A stretch of DNA of 64,000 nt from Chryseobacterium formosum (GCF_026460885.1 NZ_JAOVZW010000011.1:62001-126000), one strand, 5' to 3'; positions 52,501 to 61,488 are shown, counted from the stretch's first letter. The notes: generated by a model not told the origin, from the letters alone. Numbers and translations: made by a program.

Positions 52501-55285
52501 TAAACACACTTGGTTTATTCCGAAATGGCTTAAACAAAGGAAAGTAAAGCAGCAACTGAACGGTTATGCGAAATCAGGAATAGAATCTGATGTGCAGATT
52601 GACGGACTTTTTGAGAAGCTTGAAAATTACCAGCATCTTAAAAATCAACTTTCAAATCTTCATTACAACGCAGTTTCACCGGTGACGAATCTTTATTTTA
52701 ACGGAAATTCGTTTGACGTTTCTGCGATTGAGAAAGATTTAAAAACCATTGAAAATGCGAAAGATTTAGCCCAAAAAATAGCCATCAGAAATTTTCCTGA
52801 ATGGCTGAAAGATTTTTCATTAAAACAAAACAACAGTCTGAATATTTCTGATCATGTTGATAAGCTGAAAGAACTTTACGCTGCAGAAAATAATTTATTG
52901 AAATATGTAGACGAAATCCCTAATGAAGCCGATTTGCAGACGGTTGTACAGAATATTCATCAGCTGGAAGACTGGATTAATTTTAATGGTTTAAAGGAAA
53001 AAGCACAGGATTTAAACTTAAACTGGTTCATCGGTTTCCTTGAAAAAGGCTGGCTCGATACAGAATCTCTCGAACTTGAATTTGAAAAAATCATTCATCT
53101 GAATTTATTTATAAAAACCATTTACAGCTCCGGAACTTTGAATGGTTTTGATGCCAATATTTACGAATCCCAGATTCAACAATATAAAAATCTACATAAA
53201 GAATTTACGGAACTCACGAAAAATCAGCTGACGATGAGACTCAGCGACCGAATCCCGAATTTTTCTCAGGAAGCGGTTCAAAGCTCTGAAATTGGGATTT
53301 TGCAGAAAGCGATTCGAAATAGAGGTCGAGGTTTGTCCATCAGAAAATTATTTGATCAGATTCCGACTTTGATTCCGAGGCTGAAACCGTGTATGCTGAT
53401 GAGTCCGATTTCGGTGGCGCAGTATTTTGATGTGAATGAAGAGCATTTTGACTTGGTGATTTTCGATGAAGCTTCGCAGTTGCCGACTTCTGAGGCGGTC
53501 AGTGCTTTGGCGAGGGCAAAGCAGGCAATTATTGTAGGCGATCCGAAACAGATGCCGCCGACGAGTTTCTTTGCTTCCCAAAAAGTGGATGAAGAAAATT
53601 TTGAACTGGAAGATCTGGAAAGTATTCTGGATGACTGTTTAGCGCTTTCAATTCCATCGAATTATTTGCTGCGACACTACCGAAGCAAGCATGAAAGTTT
53701 AATTTCTTTCTCCAATGCTCATTTTTACGATAATAAATTGCTCACTTTCCCATCTCCGGATGATTTAAACCGAAAGGTGACGTTTGAATTTATCGACGGA
53801 TTTTATGACAAAGGAAAAACACGAACCAACAAAAATGAGGCGGAAGCGATTATTGAATACATTAAAAATCATCTCGAAAATCAGAATAAAAAATCGATTG
53901 GTGTGGTGACATTCAGCCAGACTCAGCAAAGTTTAATTGAAGATTTGCTGCAGAAATTATATCAGGAAAATCCGCATCTGGAAGAATTTGCAATCAATTC
54001 TGAAGAACCTATTTTCATTAAAAATCTTGAAAATGTACAGGGTGACGAACGCGATATTATTCTCTTTTCGATTGGCTACGGACCCGATGAAGAGGGAAAA
54101 GTTTCAATGAATTTTGGTCCGCTCAACCGTGATGGTGGCTGGAGACGACTGAATGTTGCTGTGACGAGAGCACGTTATGAAATGAAAGTATTTTCTTCGT
54201 TAAAAGGCGATCAGATTGACATGAACAGAACCAGCTCGGAAGGTGTTTTAGGATTGAAAAACTTCCTGAACTTTTCTGAAAAAGGATTGGTGTATCAAAA
54301 CTCAAATCAAACCGTCAGTCAGCAGAAACTGATGGTGAATGCTGTTGCGAAAACGCTTGAAGAACACGGTCTGAAAATCAAAACCAACATCGGAACTTCT
54401 GAATATAAAATCGATATCGGAATTATTGATCCTGAAAACGAAAGCGAATATCTTCTGGCGATTTTGCTTGACAGTGAAAATTATTTTAACATCCACACGA
54501 CCAATGACCGTGAACTGCTCGTTCCGAATGTTCTGAAAGGTCTTGGCTGGAATGTTTTCAGAATATGGACGCTGGACTGGATTAAAAATAAAGAGAAAAT
54601 TGTTGAAAAAATTCAGGTCGAATTAGAAAAAATCAAAACTCAGGTTAAAGAAAAAAAGGAAGAGATTACCGAACTGAAAACTTCTGAAAAAATCTATCTG
54701 AGTGAGGTTTCGGAGGAAGAAAAACCTTCGAAAATGATTTCTTATGTTGCGGCAAATTTGACTCCGAAAGTCAATGCCAATTCAGAATCGATTTATCATT
54801 TTGAAAACAGGCAGGCGCTTTTAAGTCAGTTAAAAACCATCATCGATACGGAATCGCCGATCAGTCAGAATGCTTTGTTCAGGAAGATTCTCAAGCTTTG
54901 GAATACTTCAAGAGCCGGCGGAAAACTGAATACCTATCTTTTGGAAACTTTAGCAACGATTCCAAATATTCAAACCACGGAAAGTTACCAGAAATTTTAT
55001 TGGAGTGAAAATTCTCAGCCTGAAAATCTAGATTTTCACAGAGACAATTCCGCAGAAAAAAGGCTGATCGATGAGATTGCACCTGAAGAAATTTCGGTGG
55101 CGATGATGGAATTGATGCATTCGAGTTTAAGTCTGAATAAAGAGGAATTGATCCGCGCGGTTTGCAAGACTTTTGGTTTTTCTAAAGTAGGTTCGCAGAT
55201 TGATGCGGTGGTGAAGTTTTGTGTGGAGGATTTGATTGGGAAAGGTATGCTGAAGGAGGTTGAGGGGAGGATTGTTTTGGGGTGA
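49592..55285 (+). CDS. DUF4011 / superfamily 1 helicase / DUF3320 protein
   Basis: An 1,897-residue cytoplasmic protein. Residues 170-300 resemble a transglutaminase-like domain with a C220 (FGNCID), H246 (EGHAF) and D265 (NFDQA) triad. About 370-660 is DUF4011 (KVWERKLLDLSLRNNLLNLR). The helicase has Walker A G684-PPGTGKS691, Walker B D1292-E-A-S, motif III GDPKQ (1316-1320), VQGDERDIILFS and motif VI RLNVAVTRAR (1519-1528). A long insert (about 750-1250) separates Walker A and B. Near 1600-1670 is a region like the MTES_1575/DUF559-type nuclease domain (ENESEYLLAILLDSENY...VLKGLGWNVFRIWTLDW), but the expected E-x-D-G is L-L-D-S, so it may be inactive. DUF3320 ends the protein. Relatives often occur near antiviral genes, which is inference. 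Confidence 0.9.
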   Translation: MNQIIPFDLQIQHSPYFNYTFCLNQYPFLQSIAFRDVTEDFENLNLQITSSLGLFEKYDVYIDKIKANALYKISLFNFVFDNALLKRLTEKDLDQIKIQVFKDGESIYEKTFSIEVLPMDYFGGLQSYPQLLASYVLSNNTSLYKLKADAIDILARNKLTPSFEGYQQKSKERVLQMVSAIYKSIQNLDLIYSAMPPSFEKNGQRIRLVDTVLETKFGNCIDISLLFAACLEAIDLNPIIVVTEGHAFVGVWLDDQRFDGMVNFDQAAISKRIASGIKEIALIESTSLCRGSNISFKDAMNSAETQLMDSSRFLLSLDIKNARSAGISPLPLLKNETVNTQDFSSIQHSTKLDQDFDLGTQYDDLELTDFSNLTKQKVWERKLLDLSLRNNLLNLRFTKSMLQLIDTKINVLEDSLADGKSFTIHPDNNQAVLRKYSLYSEPLHQSQPLFKLAEDEFKYNRLLTYYHQDDLDNILTNLYRSAKLAEEENGKSTLYLGIGLLKWFEPKNKDVPRLAPILLIPVELSRKSVNSKFTLRSREEETMINITLLEYLKQEFKLNINSLENLPMDESGVDVPKVLAIIRNAVLNLEGWDVLEQLVLGIFSFNKLILWQDISKYSEEIQKSSIVKSLIDGRLTGTLESVENDAESLENISASELVLPISSDNSQLNAVKNANLNKSFILHGPPGTGKSQTITNIIADALSNDKKVLFVAAKKAALDVVHHRLENIGLGAFCLELHSNKSKKSDVLKQFERTLEVPKYKINADYNEEAKRLDERRKELGKYVNDLHQKFPIGWSLFDTIAFLETNHVQADERFHINFPLESADVFNWNQWKDWLIPFASIVQKIGQPSLHALRPIKTSNHQFENKNLILSAISQFNEKKNAAEQIKKQFQLEEVSNADSVEILEFLKDNPVKSGLVDLVFNEGQLNLFKNWMTQQTQFQQIESQITSNFNSSILNIDFASLKLLWNQAKHTWFIPKWLKQRKVKQQLNGYAKSGIESDVQIDGLFEKLENYQHLKNQLSNLHYNAVSPVTNLYFNGNSFDVSAIEKDLKTIENAKDLAQKIAIRNFPEWLKDFSLKQNNSLNISDHVDKLKELYAAENNLLKYVDEIPNEADLQTVVQNIHQLEDWINFNGLKEKAQDLNLNWFIGFLEKGWLDTESLELEFEKIIHLNLFIKTIYSSGTLNGFDANIYESQIQQYKNLHKEFTELTKNQLTMRLSDRIPNFSQEAVQSSEIGILQKAIRNRGRGLSIRKLFDQIPTLIPRLKPCMLMSPISVAQYFDVNEEHFDLVIFDEASQLPTSEAVSALARAKQAIIVGDPKQMPPTSFFASQKVDEENFELEDLESILDDCLALSIPSNYLLRHYRSKHESLISFSNAHFYDNKLLTFPSPDDLNRKVTFEFIDGFYDKGKTRTNKNEAEAIIEYIKNHLENQNKKSIGVVTFSQTQQSLIEDLLQKLYQENPHLEEFAINSEEPIFIKNLENVQGDERDIILFSIGYGPDEEGKVSMNFGPLNRDGGWRRLNVAVTRARYEMKVFSSLKGDQIDMNRTSSEGVLGLKNFLNFSEKGLVYQNSNQTVSQQKLMVNAVAKTLEEHGLKIKTNIGTSEYKIDIGIIDPENESEYLLAILLDSENYFNIHTTNDRELLVPNVLKGLGWNVFRIWTLDWIKNKEKIVEKIQVELEKIKTQVKEKKEEITELKTSEKIYLSEVSEEEKPSKMISYVAANLTPKVNANSESIYHFENRQALLSQLKTIIDTESPISQNALFRKILKLWNTSRAGGKLNTYLLETLATIPNIQTTESYQKFYWSENSQPENLDFHRDNSAEKRLIDEIAPEEISVAMMELMHSSLSLNKEELIRAVCKTFGFSKVGSQIDAVVKFCVEDLIGKGMLKEVEGRIVLG

Positions 55286-55320
55286 AACTTCTTTTAATAT
55301 ACTATTAAGTAATATAAAAA

Positions 55321-56010
55321 ATGAATAATATAAATATCGAATTACGTTCTAAAATTTTAGAACTTGCTTTGAATCTTGAGAATAACATAAGTCAGCTCAT
55401 AATTACTTGTTTAGTAATTGAAAATGAAGAGAGAAAAGCTATATCTAATAAGAGTGGTAATTTATCTTTTAAAAATAAGATTGATTTGCTTTTTGACTTA
55501 GAAATTTTAAATAAAGAAGAACACAAATTATTTCTTTTATTAATGGAATATAGAAATCAATTTCTTCACAATATTGATTGCAATAGTTTTGAAAAAGCTT
55601 TTGAATTTTTAGGAAATGATAAAAAAAATCAACTAATAAAATATTTAGATGTTGAATCACCTGAAAACTATTATTTGGCTTATCTAAATATTTATGGAAA
55701 GGGAATTGATATTATTCTTTCGAAACATAAAGATATTCAGGAAAAAATTGAATTTAAAAAAGATTTTGTAAAAAGCCCACTAAATACAATTTCCTTCTTG
55801 GTAGATTCTATATTTGATTTATATCTTACACTAACTGAAAATGATTTTGTCCCTAAAGATGATGATTCCCCAGAAACTATCGAACTAAAAAATAAAATAT
55901 TTGAGACCCTCAATTCTCATAAAGAACAAACATTTTATTCTGAAAAATATCAAGAATTATCAAATTTCGCAAAAACTACAGAAGAGGATATTAAAAAAAT
56001 ATTTAAGTAG
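55321..56010 (+). CDS. HEPN-like hypothetical protein
   Basis: A 229-residue, strongly helical protein. Residues 47-85 (LSFKNKIDLLFDLEILNKEEHKLFLLLMEYRNQFLHN) have the form of MltR/HEPN-type helical bundles: a conserved SF-x-K-x-x-L start and an R78-N-x-x-x-H83 motif like the R-x4-H ribonuclease motif of HEPN toxins. It begins 35 bp after the helicase stop and is probably co-transcribed. The codon use is more AT-rich than the helicase. If the R-x4-H motif is functional, it could be an RNase effector. Confidence 0.65.
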   Translation: MNNINIELRSKILELALNLENNISQLIITCLVIENEERKAISNKSGNLSFKNKIDLLFDLEILNKEEHKLFLLLMEYRNQFLHNIDCNSFEKAFEFLGNDKKNQLIKYLDVESPENYYLAYLNIYGKGIDIILSKHKDIQEKIEFKKDFVKSPLNTISFLVDSIFDLYLTLTENDFVPKDDDSPETIELKNKIFETLNSHKEQTFYSEKYQELSNFAKTTEEDIKKIFK

Positions 56011-56068
56011 TTTCATATTTTTGAAATTCAGTAATTACATCAGATAAAATACTTGTAAAACATTAATA

Positions 56069-56824
56069 ATGAAAAACTACGACGAATTTGCAGAAGCTGA
56101 ACTTCAAAAATTAATTCCGCTTCAAGAAAAATTTAAACAAGAATATGACCTTGACTCTTTTGCCAATTGGTTTTATGAAAGTGATGCTTCTATACTCAGA
56201 TTGTACAACGATGACGAAGATGAAATATTTTTCAAATACATTCCGATAGGATCTTATTCGTTAAGTTCTGAAACGTGGATGTGGAGCTGGTTTAATAATT
56301 CTTCAGCTGAGTCTAATAAAAGTGAAACGTTAAAAATCAAACAATTTGGTAAGGAACATAACTACAAAAAACTGATAGACGGAACTTTTGCAAGTGACAA
56401 ATATGATGGTTGGGAATTTTTAGCTACTGGTTTATCGATTCTCGGTGGAATTGGAGTTTATAAAGTTAATTCAGAAAATCTTGAGAATTATTTTTTATTA
56501 ACCGAAATTATAGAAGATAAAAGTTCCGAAGAAATTAGAAAGATAAAACAGAAAATTGTTGATTGTGAGAATCACGGGCTTGGAAGACCTGCTTTTGTTT
56601 GCCAACATTTAAATAGAGAAACTCCGAATGGTTTTAAGGAAGCTTTTGAAACTTCTCTCGGAATGGAACTTGATGAAGATGATGATTTTCAGGCATGGTG
56701 CGATGATTGTGAAAAAGTAAGATCAGAAAACAAAGGCTGGAATGATGAAACAATGGAATTTGCAAAAATCAAATTGGTTTGTGAAGAATGTTATTTTGAT
56801 TTGAAAGAATTTAATCAAAAATAA
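56069..56824 (+). CDS. DUF6882-like protein with C-terminal cysteine motifs
   Basis: A 251-residue cytoplasmic protein. The N-terminal half (YDLDSFANWFYESDASILRL, YIPIGSYSLSSETWMWSWFNNS, ATGLSILGGIGVYKV) resembles the DUF6882 type. The C-terminal part has VCQHLNRE, WCDDCEKV and LVCEECYFDL, which could bind zinc. Function unknown. It follows the HEPN-like gene by 58 bp on the same strand. Confidence 0.7.
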   Translation: MKNYDEFAEAELQKLIPLQEKFKQEYDLDSFANWFYESDASILRLYNDDEDEIFFKYIPIGSYSLSSETWMWSWFNNSSAESNKSETLKIKQFGKEHNYKKLIDGTFASDKYDGWEFLATGLSILGGIGVYKVNSENLENYFLLTEIIEDKSSEEIRKIKQKIVDCENHGLGRPAFVCQHLNRETPNGFKEAFETSLGMELDEDDDFQAWCDDCEKVRSENKGWNDETMEFAKIKLVCEECYFDLKEFNQK

Positions 56825-56828
56825 AACA

Positions 56829-57254
56829 ATGAAAAAAATACTTTTACTCCCAACTCTCTTACTATTCACAATAGGTTTTTCACAAAAAATAGCAGACCGC
56901 TACCAATCTTCCCAACCGCAGGATCAGTCTGTACCGCCACCGCCAAGAGTAGCTTTTCCGGCTCAGTTTCCCAATGGAAATAAAACGTTTTTGAAAATGA
57001 TTCACCAAAACATCAACAAAAATAATTTGAAAAATTTGGGAAGCACTTTGAATACTGAAATCATTTTAAAGATAGACCAACAGGGAAATGTTCTCAATAT
57101 TTCTACTTATGGAAAAAATGAAATTTTCAACAAAGAAGTAAAAGCCGCCGCCACAAAATCAATTCAAGATGCAAAATGGACTGCCGGAAAAAATAACAAG
57201 GGAGAGAAAGTAATTGATATTGTTAAAATACCTTATCGATTTAAGAACCTCTAA
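56829..57254 (+). CDS. Secreted protein with a TonB-C-like domain
   Basis: A 141-residue protein with a signal peptide (ILLLPTLLLFTIGFSQ), a short proline-rich linker (SQPQDQSVPPPPRVAFPAQFPNG) and a C-terminal region resembling the TonB C-terminal fold (LNTEIILKIDQQGNVLNISTYGKNEIFNKEVKAAATKSIQDAKWTAGKNNKGEKV). The absence of a membrane anchor distinguishes it from true TonB. It starts 4 bp after the previous stop. Confidence 0.72.
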   Translation: MKKILLLPTLLLFTIGFSQKIADRYQSSQPQDQSVPPPPRVAFPAQFPNGNKTFLKMIHQNINKNNLKNLGSTLNTEIILKIDQQGNVLNISTYGKNEIFNKEVKAAATKSIQDAKWTAGKNNKGEKVIDIVKIPYRFKNL

Positions 57255-57303
57255 TTTATTTTAAATTCAAGTCATCATTGTTGCAACCATGTCTAAGAAC
57301 GTC

Positions 57304-57723
57304 ATGAAAAATACAATTATCCTAATTTTAGTTTTTCTTTCAATTTCTGTTTTTTCTCAGAGCAAAAATCAGCAAGAAAACTTTATAGATGCCGCAGAAT
57401 CAAAATGTCTTGATAAAAAGGATATTTCTAATGCTGAAATCCGAAACTGCACCATAAAAGCAACCCAATCCTGGGATAACGAACTGAATAAATATTATAA
57501 TCTTTTAAAAAGTAAACTCCCTAAAGAAACTTTTGAAGCCTTAAAAGAATCTCAAAAACAATGGATGATTTACAGAGATAAAGAATATTTGTTGATTTCT
57601 AAATTTTACTTTGAATTGAAACAAGGAACCATGTGGTACACGATTGCAGAAAATAAGAAAAAAGAAATCGTAAAAAGCAGAGCTTTGGAACTGCAAATGT
57701 ATTTTGAAAATTTAGAATATTAG
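57304..57723 (+). CDS. DUF1311 / LprI-type secreted protein
   Basis: A 139-residue exported protein. The signal peptide (IILILVFLSISVFSQ) is followed by the DUF1311 core: C-x-n-A-x-x-x-C cysteines (SKCLDKKDISNAEIRNC), WDNELNKYYNLLKSKLPKETFEALKESQKQWMIYRDKEY. The family includes lysozyme-inhibitor-like LprI proteins. I use the ATG at 57304; an ATG at 57289 in the same frame would add five residues before the signal peptide. Confidence 0.82.
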   Translation: MKNTIILILVFLSISVFSQSKNQQENFIDAAESKCLDKKDISNAEIRNCTIKATQSWDNELNKYYNLLKSKLPKETFEALKESQKQWMIYRDKEYLLISKFYFELKQGTMWYTIAENKKKEIVKSRALELQMYFENLEY

Positions 57724-57764
57724 TTTTCAAATTTATTTAGCAAAAGCTATAAATTCTATATCTC

Positions 57765-58169
57765 ATGAAAAAAGCAGCAATTATAGTTCTCATTATTCTG
57801 ATTCTTCTGCCCATGTTATTTTATTTGAATCCTTTTACATGGGGAATGCGAAGAGTTCCTCATTACGAGGCTTCAAGAAAAACCAATGGTTTGCTTTATG
57901 ATTTAAATAAAAAATACAAATATCAAATAGAAATTGGTGACGTAACCGATACACTTTGGTATTTCAGGGATTTAAAACATAAAAAAGTTACAAAACTTGA
58001 AAATTTCAAGCTTATTCTAAATACAAAAAATGACTCTCTTCCTGATTTGAAGAATCTCAAAAATTATGTGACTGATTTCAATTCAAATTTTGAACATAAA
58101 AAGTATTTTGATTCTTTAAAAGTTGTTGTCAATTACGATTCAATTATCTATAAAACGAAAATGCAATGA
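57765..58169 (+). CDS. Hypothetical membrane-anchored protein, 134 aa
   Basis: A single N-terminal helix (AAIIVLIILILLPMLFYL) anchors a soluble domain of about 100 residues rich in lysine and aspartate. No family recognised. It overlaps the next gene by 4 bp (ATGA), so the two are translationally coupled and probably interact. Confidence 0.7.
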   Translation: MKKAAIIVLIILILLPMLFYLNPFTWGMRRVPHYEASRKTNGLLYDLNKKYKYQIEIGDVTDTLWYFRDLKHKKVTKLENFKLILNTKNDSLPDLKNLKNYVTDFNSNFEHKKYFDSLKVVVNYDSIIYKTKMQ

Positions 58170-58477
58170 GATTAGAAAATATCTATAAATATCAGCTGAT
58201 CCTGTTAATCTTCATTATTGTTTTTGGAATTCAGCACTATTATTTTCAAAACTTTAATTTTGAATGGGTGTTTTATGAAAAAATATTGAATTCAGTTTTT
58301 CTTCTTTCGATTTTCACGGTTCTCTTTTCTTTAATTTTTTTGATTTTCGGGAGCATAAAAACCATCAACAGAAAAAAGACAATCGAAATTGAGAAAACGT
58401 ATCTGATTACCAATATTATTCTTTACTATTTTGCTGTCTGGATAAGTTTGTATCTTTTAAGTCAGATAAGAGGTTAA
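58166..58477 (+). CDS. Hypothetical membrane protein, 103 aa
   Basis: Three predicted membrane helices (YQLILLIFIIVFGIQHYYF, SVFLLSIFTVLFSLIFLIFG and TNIILYYFAVWISLYLLS) in 103 residues. The start ATG overlaps the stop of the preceding gene. No family recognised. Confidence 0.68.
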   Translation: MRLENIYKYQLILLIFIIVFGIQHYYFQNFNFEWVFYEKILNSVFLLSIFTVLFSLIFLIFGSIKTINRKKTIEIEKTYLITNIILYYFAVWISLYLLSQIRG

Positions 58478-58565
58478 AATTATTTTTTAGTTTATGAAAA
58501 CAAAATCGTTGCTATTTTTAGAAAGACTGATAATAATTTTTGACCTTACAATTTAAATCATCAAA

Positions 58566-58865
58566 ATGCCTGACAAAACCGAAAAAGAAAGACGCAAACA
58601 AATTCAAAAAGAATTGCAGAAAAAAGCTCAGATAGAGTTTGAAAAAAGTCTGCCGATTTCCAAAGAATTATTTCAAAATCTATTCGATTTTTTGGATGAA
58701 GGATTAGAGAAAAATGGTTGCGATGACGGTTTAAAATTAACGAAACAGTTTTTAGAAGCAAATCAAATTCAAAATATTGATGAAGTTGAAAATTGGTTAA
58801 AAGAAAACGGAGGTTTCTGCGATTGCGAAGTGCTTTATAATGTGGAAGAACTTTTTGAAGACTAA
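58566..58865 (+). CDS. DUF2695 family protein
   Basis: A 99-residue acidic cytoplasmic protein. The N-terminal half is a charged helix (KERRKQIQKELQKKAQIEFEKSL). The C-terminal half has VENWLKENGGFCDCEVLYNVEELFED, where GGFCDCEVLYNVEE matches the DUF2695 hallmark, and the CDC motif may bind metal. Function unknown. Confidence 0.8.
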   Translation: MPDKTEKERRKQIQKELQKKAQIEFEKSLPISKELFQNLFDFLDEGLEKNGCDDGLKLTKQFLEANQIQNIDEVENWLKENGGFCDCEVLYNVEELFED

Positions 58866-58980
58866 ATCAAACTTATAAAATTCTTTAGATACAACACTTT
58901 TTCGTAGTTTAGTTCAATTGAAAATGAATTAATCGTTTTGTTTTAATAAAAACTCTTTTAATTCTCATAAAAACAATTGA

Positions 58981-59937
58981 ATGAAAAATATCCAACGTGA
59001 AGATATCAAACTGATCTGCCGTCACAGCAATATGACTGAGCTGGAAGTTGAGCGGCTTCTGAAAGAAAATGTGTACAACGATAAAGAAATGTGGCAGAAA
59101 TTTCTGCGCCTTTTTTTTATCACTCTTGGAGTGGGTTTTGCCACCGCCGGAATTATTTTCTTCTTTGCTTACAACTGGGCAGATTTGCACAAATTTGCTA
59201 AAATTGGAATGACTGAAGCACTCGTCATTGCCACAACAATCGTTGCTTTACTTCCGAAAATCAATCAAAATACCCGAAATATTATTCTCACAGGAGCTTC
59301 ATTTTTAGTTGGAGTTTTATTTGCTGTTTTCGGGCAGATTTATCAAACGGGAGCCAATGCATATGACTTCTTTTTGGCATGGACACTTTTTATTGCGTTG
59401 TGGGTTGTCATCTCAAATTTTCCTCCGCTGTGGTTGCTTTTTATTGTTTTAATCAACACTACTTTTATTCTTTATACGCAGCAAGTGGCGAAAGACTGGG
59501 ACGAAATATTCATTGTAACGATCATTTTCTGCATCAATGCGATTGCGCTTATTTCTTCACTATTATTAAAAAATTCAAAGAAAATCTCTACAATTCCTAT
59601 TTGGTTGAGTCATATTTTAGCTTTGGGATGCGCAGTTATCGCAACTTTTGGAATGATCATCGTGATTTTTGATAATCATGAAACATTTTCATTGCTGTTT
59701 ACGATTCTTGTTTTAACAACTTATGCACTCGGAATCTGGCATGGCTTAAACTCAAAAAGCGTCTTTTATCTTTCGATTATATCGCTCAGTATTATTTCTA
59801 TCATAACATCCCTGTTTATTAATTTTTCGAATGATAGCGGAATATTCCTTCTTGTAAGTCTTTTCGTGATTGCAAGCGTTACTGTGGTTATTATGACTCT
59901 TATTAATCTTCAAAAAAAATGGAAAAATGAGAACTAA
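58981..59937 (+). CDS. DUF2157 membrane protein
   Basis: A 318-residue membrane protein of the DUF2157 family. A soluble head (1-40) is followed by about nine helices, with the family block GVGFATAGIIFFFAYNWADLHKFAKIG at 50-75. It forms a conserved trio with the next two genes (11-bp overlap with the DUF4401 gene). The trio's function is unknown to me, though its recurrence suggests a membrane complex. Confidence 0.88.
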   Translation: MKNIQREDIKLICRHSNMTELEVERLLKENVYNDKEMWQKFLRLFFITLGVGFATAGIIFFFAYNWADLHKFAKIGMTEALVIATTIVALLPKINQNTRNIILTGASFLVGVLFAVFGQIYQTGANAYDFFLAWTLFIALWVVISNFPPLWLLFIVLINTTFILYTQQVAKDWDEIFIVTIIFCINAIALISSLLLKNSKKISTIPIWLSHILALGCAVIATFGMIIVIFDNHETFSLLFTILVLTTYALGIWHGLNSKSVFYLSIISLSIISIITSLFINFSNDSGIFLLVSLFVIASVTVVIMTLINLQKKWKNEN

Positions 59938-61000
59938 AGAAGACATAAAACAACTCTTGAATACTCTTCAAGATGCAAGTGCTAAAGATTTAAAATTTAA
60001 CGAAGAAGAAATTTACAAAGATTACGAAAAAGGTAATAATCATCAGTCTTTACCTATAAAAATCTTGTCTATTTTTGGTGGAATTTTGGCAAGTCTTTTC
60101 TTCATGGGATTTCTTTTTATTACCGGAATTTACGACTCAGAACTGGGATTATTAGCACTCGGAATTCCCTTGATTATTTTTGGAGCATTCATTACCAAAG
60201 TAACCGACAGTATACTTCTAGACACACTTAGTATTTCGGCATATATCATTGGTTTTGTTCTCTTAGGAGTGGGATTATCGCAAATGGAAACACACGTAAA
60301 TGTAATAAGTCTCATTTTTATTGCAATTGCTGCTTCAACATTATTTATCGTGCGATCTTATCTCATTTCTTTTGTTTCGGTACTGATTGTTTGCGGAGGA
60401 TTTTTATTTTTAATTATTTCAAATCATACTTTTGATTCAATTCACGTTTATATTTCTCTTTTAGCTATAGTTTTAACTCTTTTATATCTGAAAGAGGCAA
60501 AATTAATAACTTACAGTAAGGCATTTTCACAGCTTTATGATTCAGTTCGTATTGCTCTCGTTTTTTCATTTTTAGCAGGATTATTTTTCTTGGGAAGAAA
60601 TGATATGGGTGAACATTCCATCGAATATATTTGGATTTCGTCTTTGGTTATTGTTGCGGCAATTTTATACGTCATTTCTTACCTTTTTGAAATGCTGAAT
60701 ATCAAAAAGAACGAACAGAAATATGGAATTTACGCTTTATCAGTGTTGATTTTATTACCGACAATATTTTCACCAGCGATTTCGGGAGCGATTTTAATTA
60801 TTCTGCTGAGTTTTTTGGTCAACTACAAAACCTCTTTAGTTATCGGCGTGGTGGCTTTCATTTACTTTGTTTCACAATATTATTACGACCTTCATTATAC
60901 TCTGCTTACCAAATCGATCGTCCTTTTTTGTTCGGGCATTTTGTTTCTTGGTCTGTACTTTTTAACCCATAAAAAACTGTCATCTGATGAAAAAATATAA
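59927..61000 (+). CDS. DUF4401 membrane protein
   Basis: A 357-residue protein with about ten membrane helices after a charged N terminus (KEDIKQLLNTLQDASAKDLKFNEEEIYKDYEKG). The start lies 11 bp inside the DUF2157 gene and its end overlaps the next gene by 14 bp, showing a tightly coupled operon. Family function unknown. Confidence 0.87.
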   Translation: MRTKEDIKQLLNTLQDASAKDLKFNEEEIYKDYEKGNNHQSLPIKILSIFGGILASLFFMGFLFITGIYDSELGLLALGIPLIIFGAFITKVTDSILLDTLSISAYIIGFVLLGVGLSQMETHVNVISLIFIAIAASTLFIVRSYLISFVSVLIVCGGFLFLIISNHTFDSIHVYISLLAIVLTLLYLKEAKLITYSKAFSQLYDSVRIALVFSFLAGLFFLGRNDMGEHSIEYIWISSLVIVAAILYVISYLFEMLNIKKNEQKYGIYALSVLILLPTIFSPAISGAILIILLSFLVNYKTSLVIGVVAFIYFVSQYYYDLHYTLLTKSIVLFCSGILFLGLYFLTHKKLSSDEKI

Positions 61001-61475
61001 GTGGTTGATTATCGTCATAAATCTCGTTATACTATTAGTTTATTTTAATTTTTCTGTTGCTAAAAAAGAGACGCTTTTAAAAGACGGAAAACTAATTTTA
61101 CTATCATTGGCTCCTGTAGATCCGCGTTCTTTGATCCAGGGAGATTACATGACTTTGCGGTACCGTATTTCAGAAGATTTAAACGTAGAATCTCTTCCAA
61201 AAAGAGGATATTGTGTGGTAAAATTAGATAAAAACGGCGTCGCAGAAAGACAGAGATTTCAGAAAAATACGACTCCTTTAAAAGAGGGAGAATATTTAAT
61301 AAATTACACCTCATCCGATAACTGGAACGTAAATATCGGGGCGGAATCTTTCTTTTTCCAGGAAGGACAAGGGGAAAAGTATGAGAAAGCAAAATATGGA
61401 GCCGTGAAAGTTGATGACAATGGAAATAGCCTATTGGTAGGACTTTACGATGAAAATCTGAAAAATATTAAGTAA
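60987..61475 (+). CDS. GDYXXLXY-domain protein
   Basis: A 162-residue membrane-anchored protein. One N-terminal helix (WLIIVINLVILLVYFNF) precedes the signature LAPVDPRSLIQGDYMTLRYRIS, where GDYMTLRY is the GDYXXLXY motif. It is the third member of the DUF2157-DUF4401-GDYXXLXY operon and overlaps the previous gene. Confidence 0.9.
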   Translation: MKKYKWLIIVINLVILLVYFNFSVAKKETLLKDGKLILLSLAPVDPRSLIQGDYMTLRYRISEDLNVESLPKRGYCVVKLDKNGVAERQRFQKNTTPLKEGEYLINYTSSDNWNVNIGAESFFFQEGQGEKYEKAKYGAVKVDDNGNSLLVGLYDENLKNIK

Positions 61476-61488
61476 TCAAAAAAATTTA

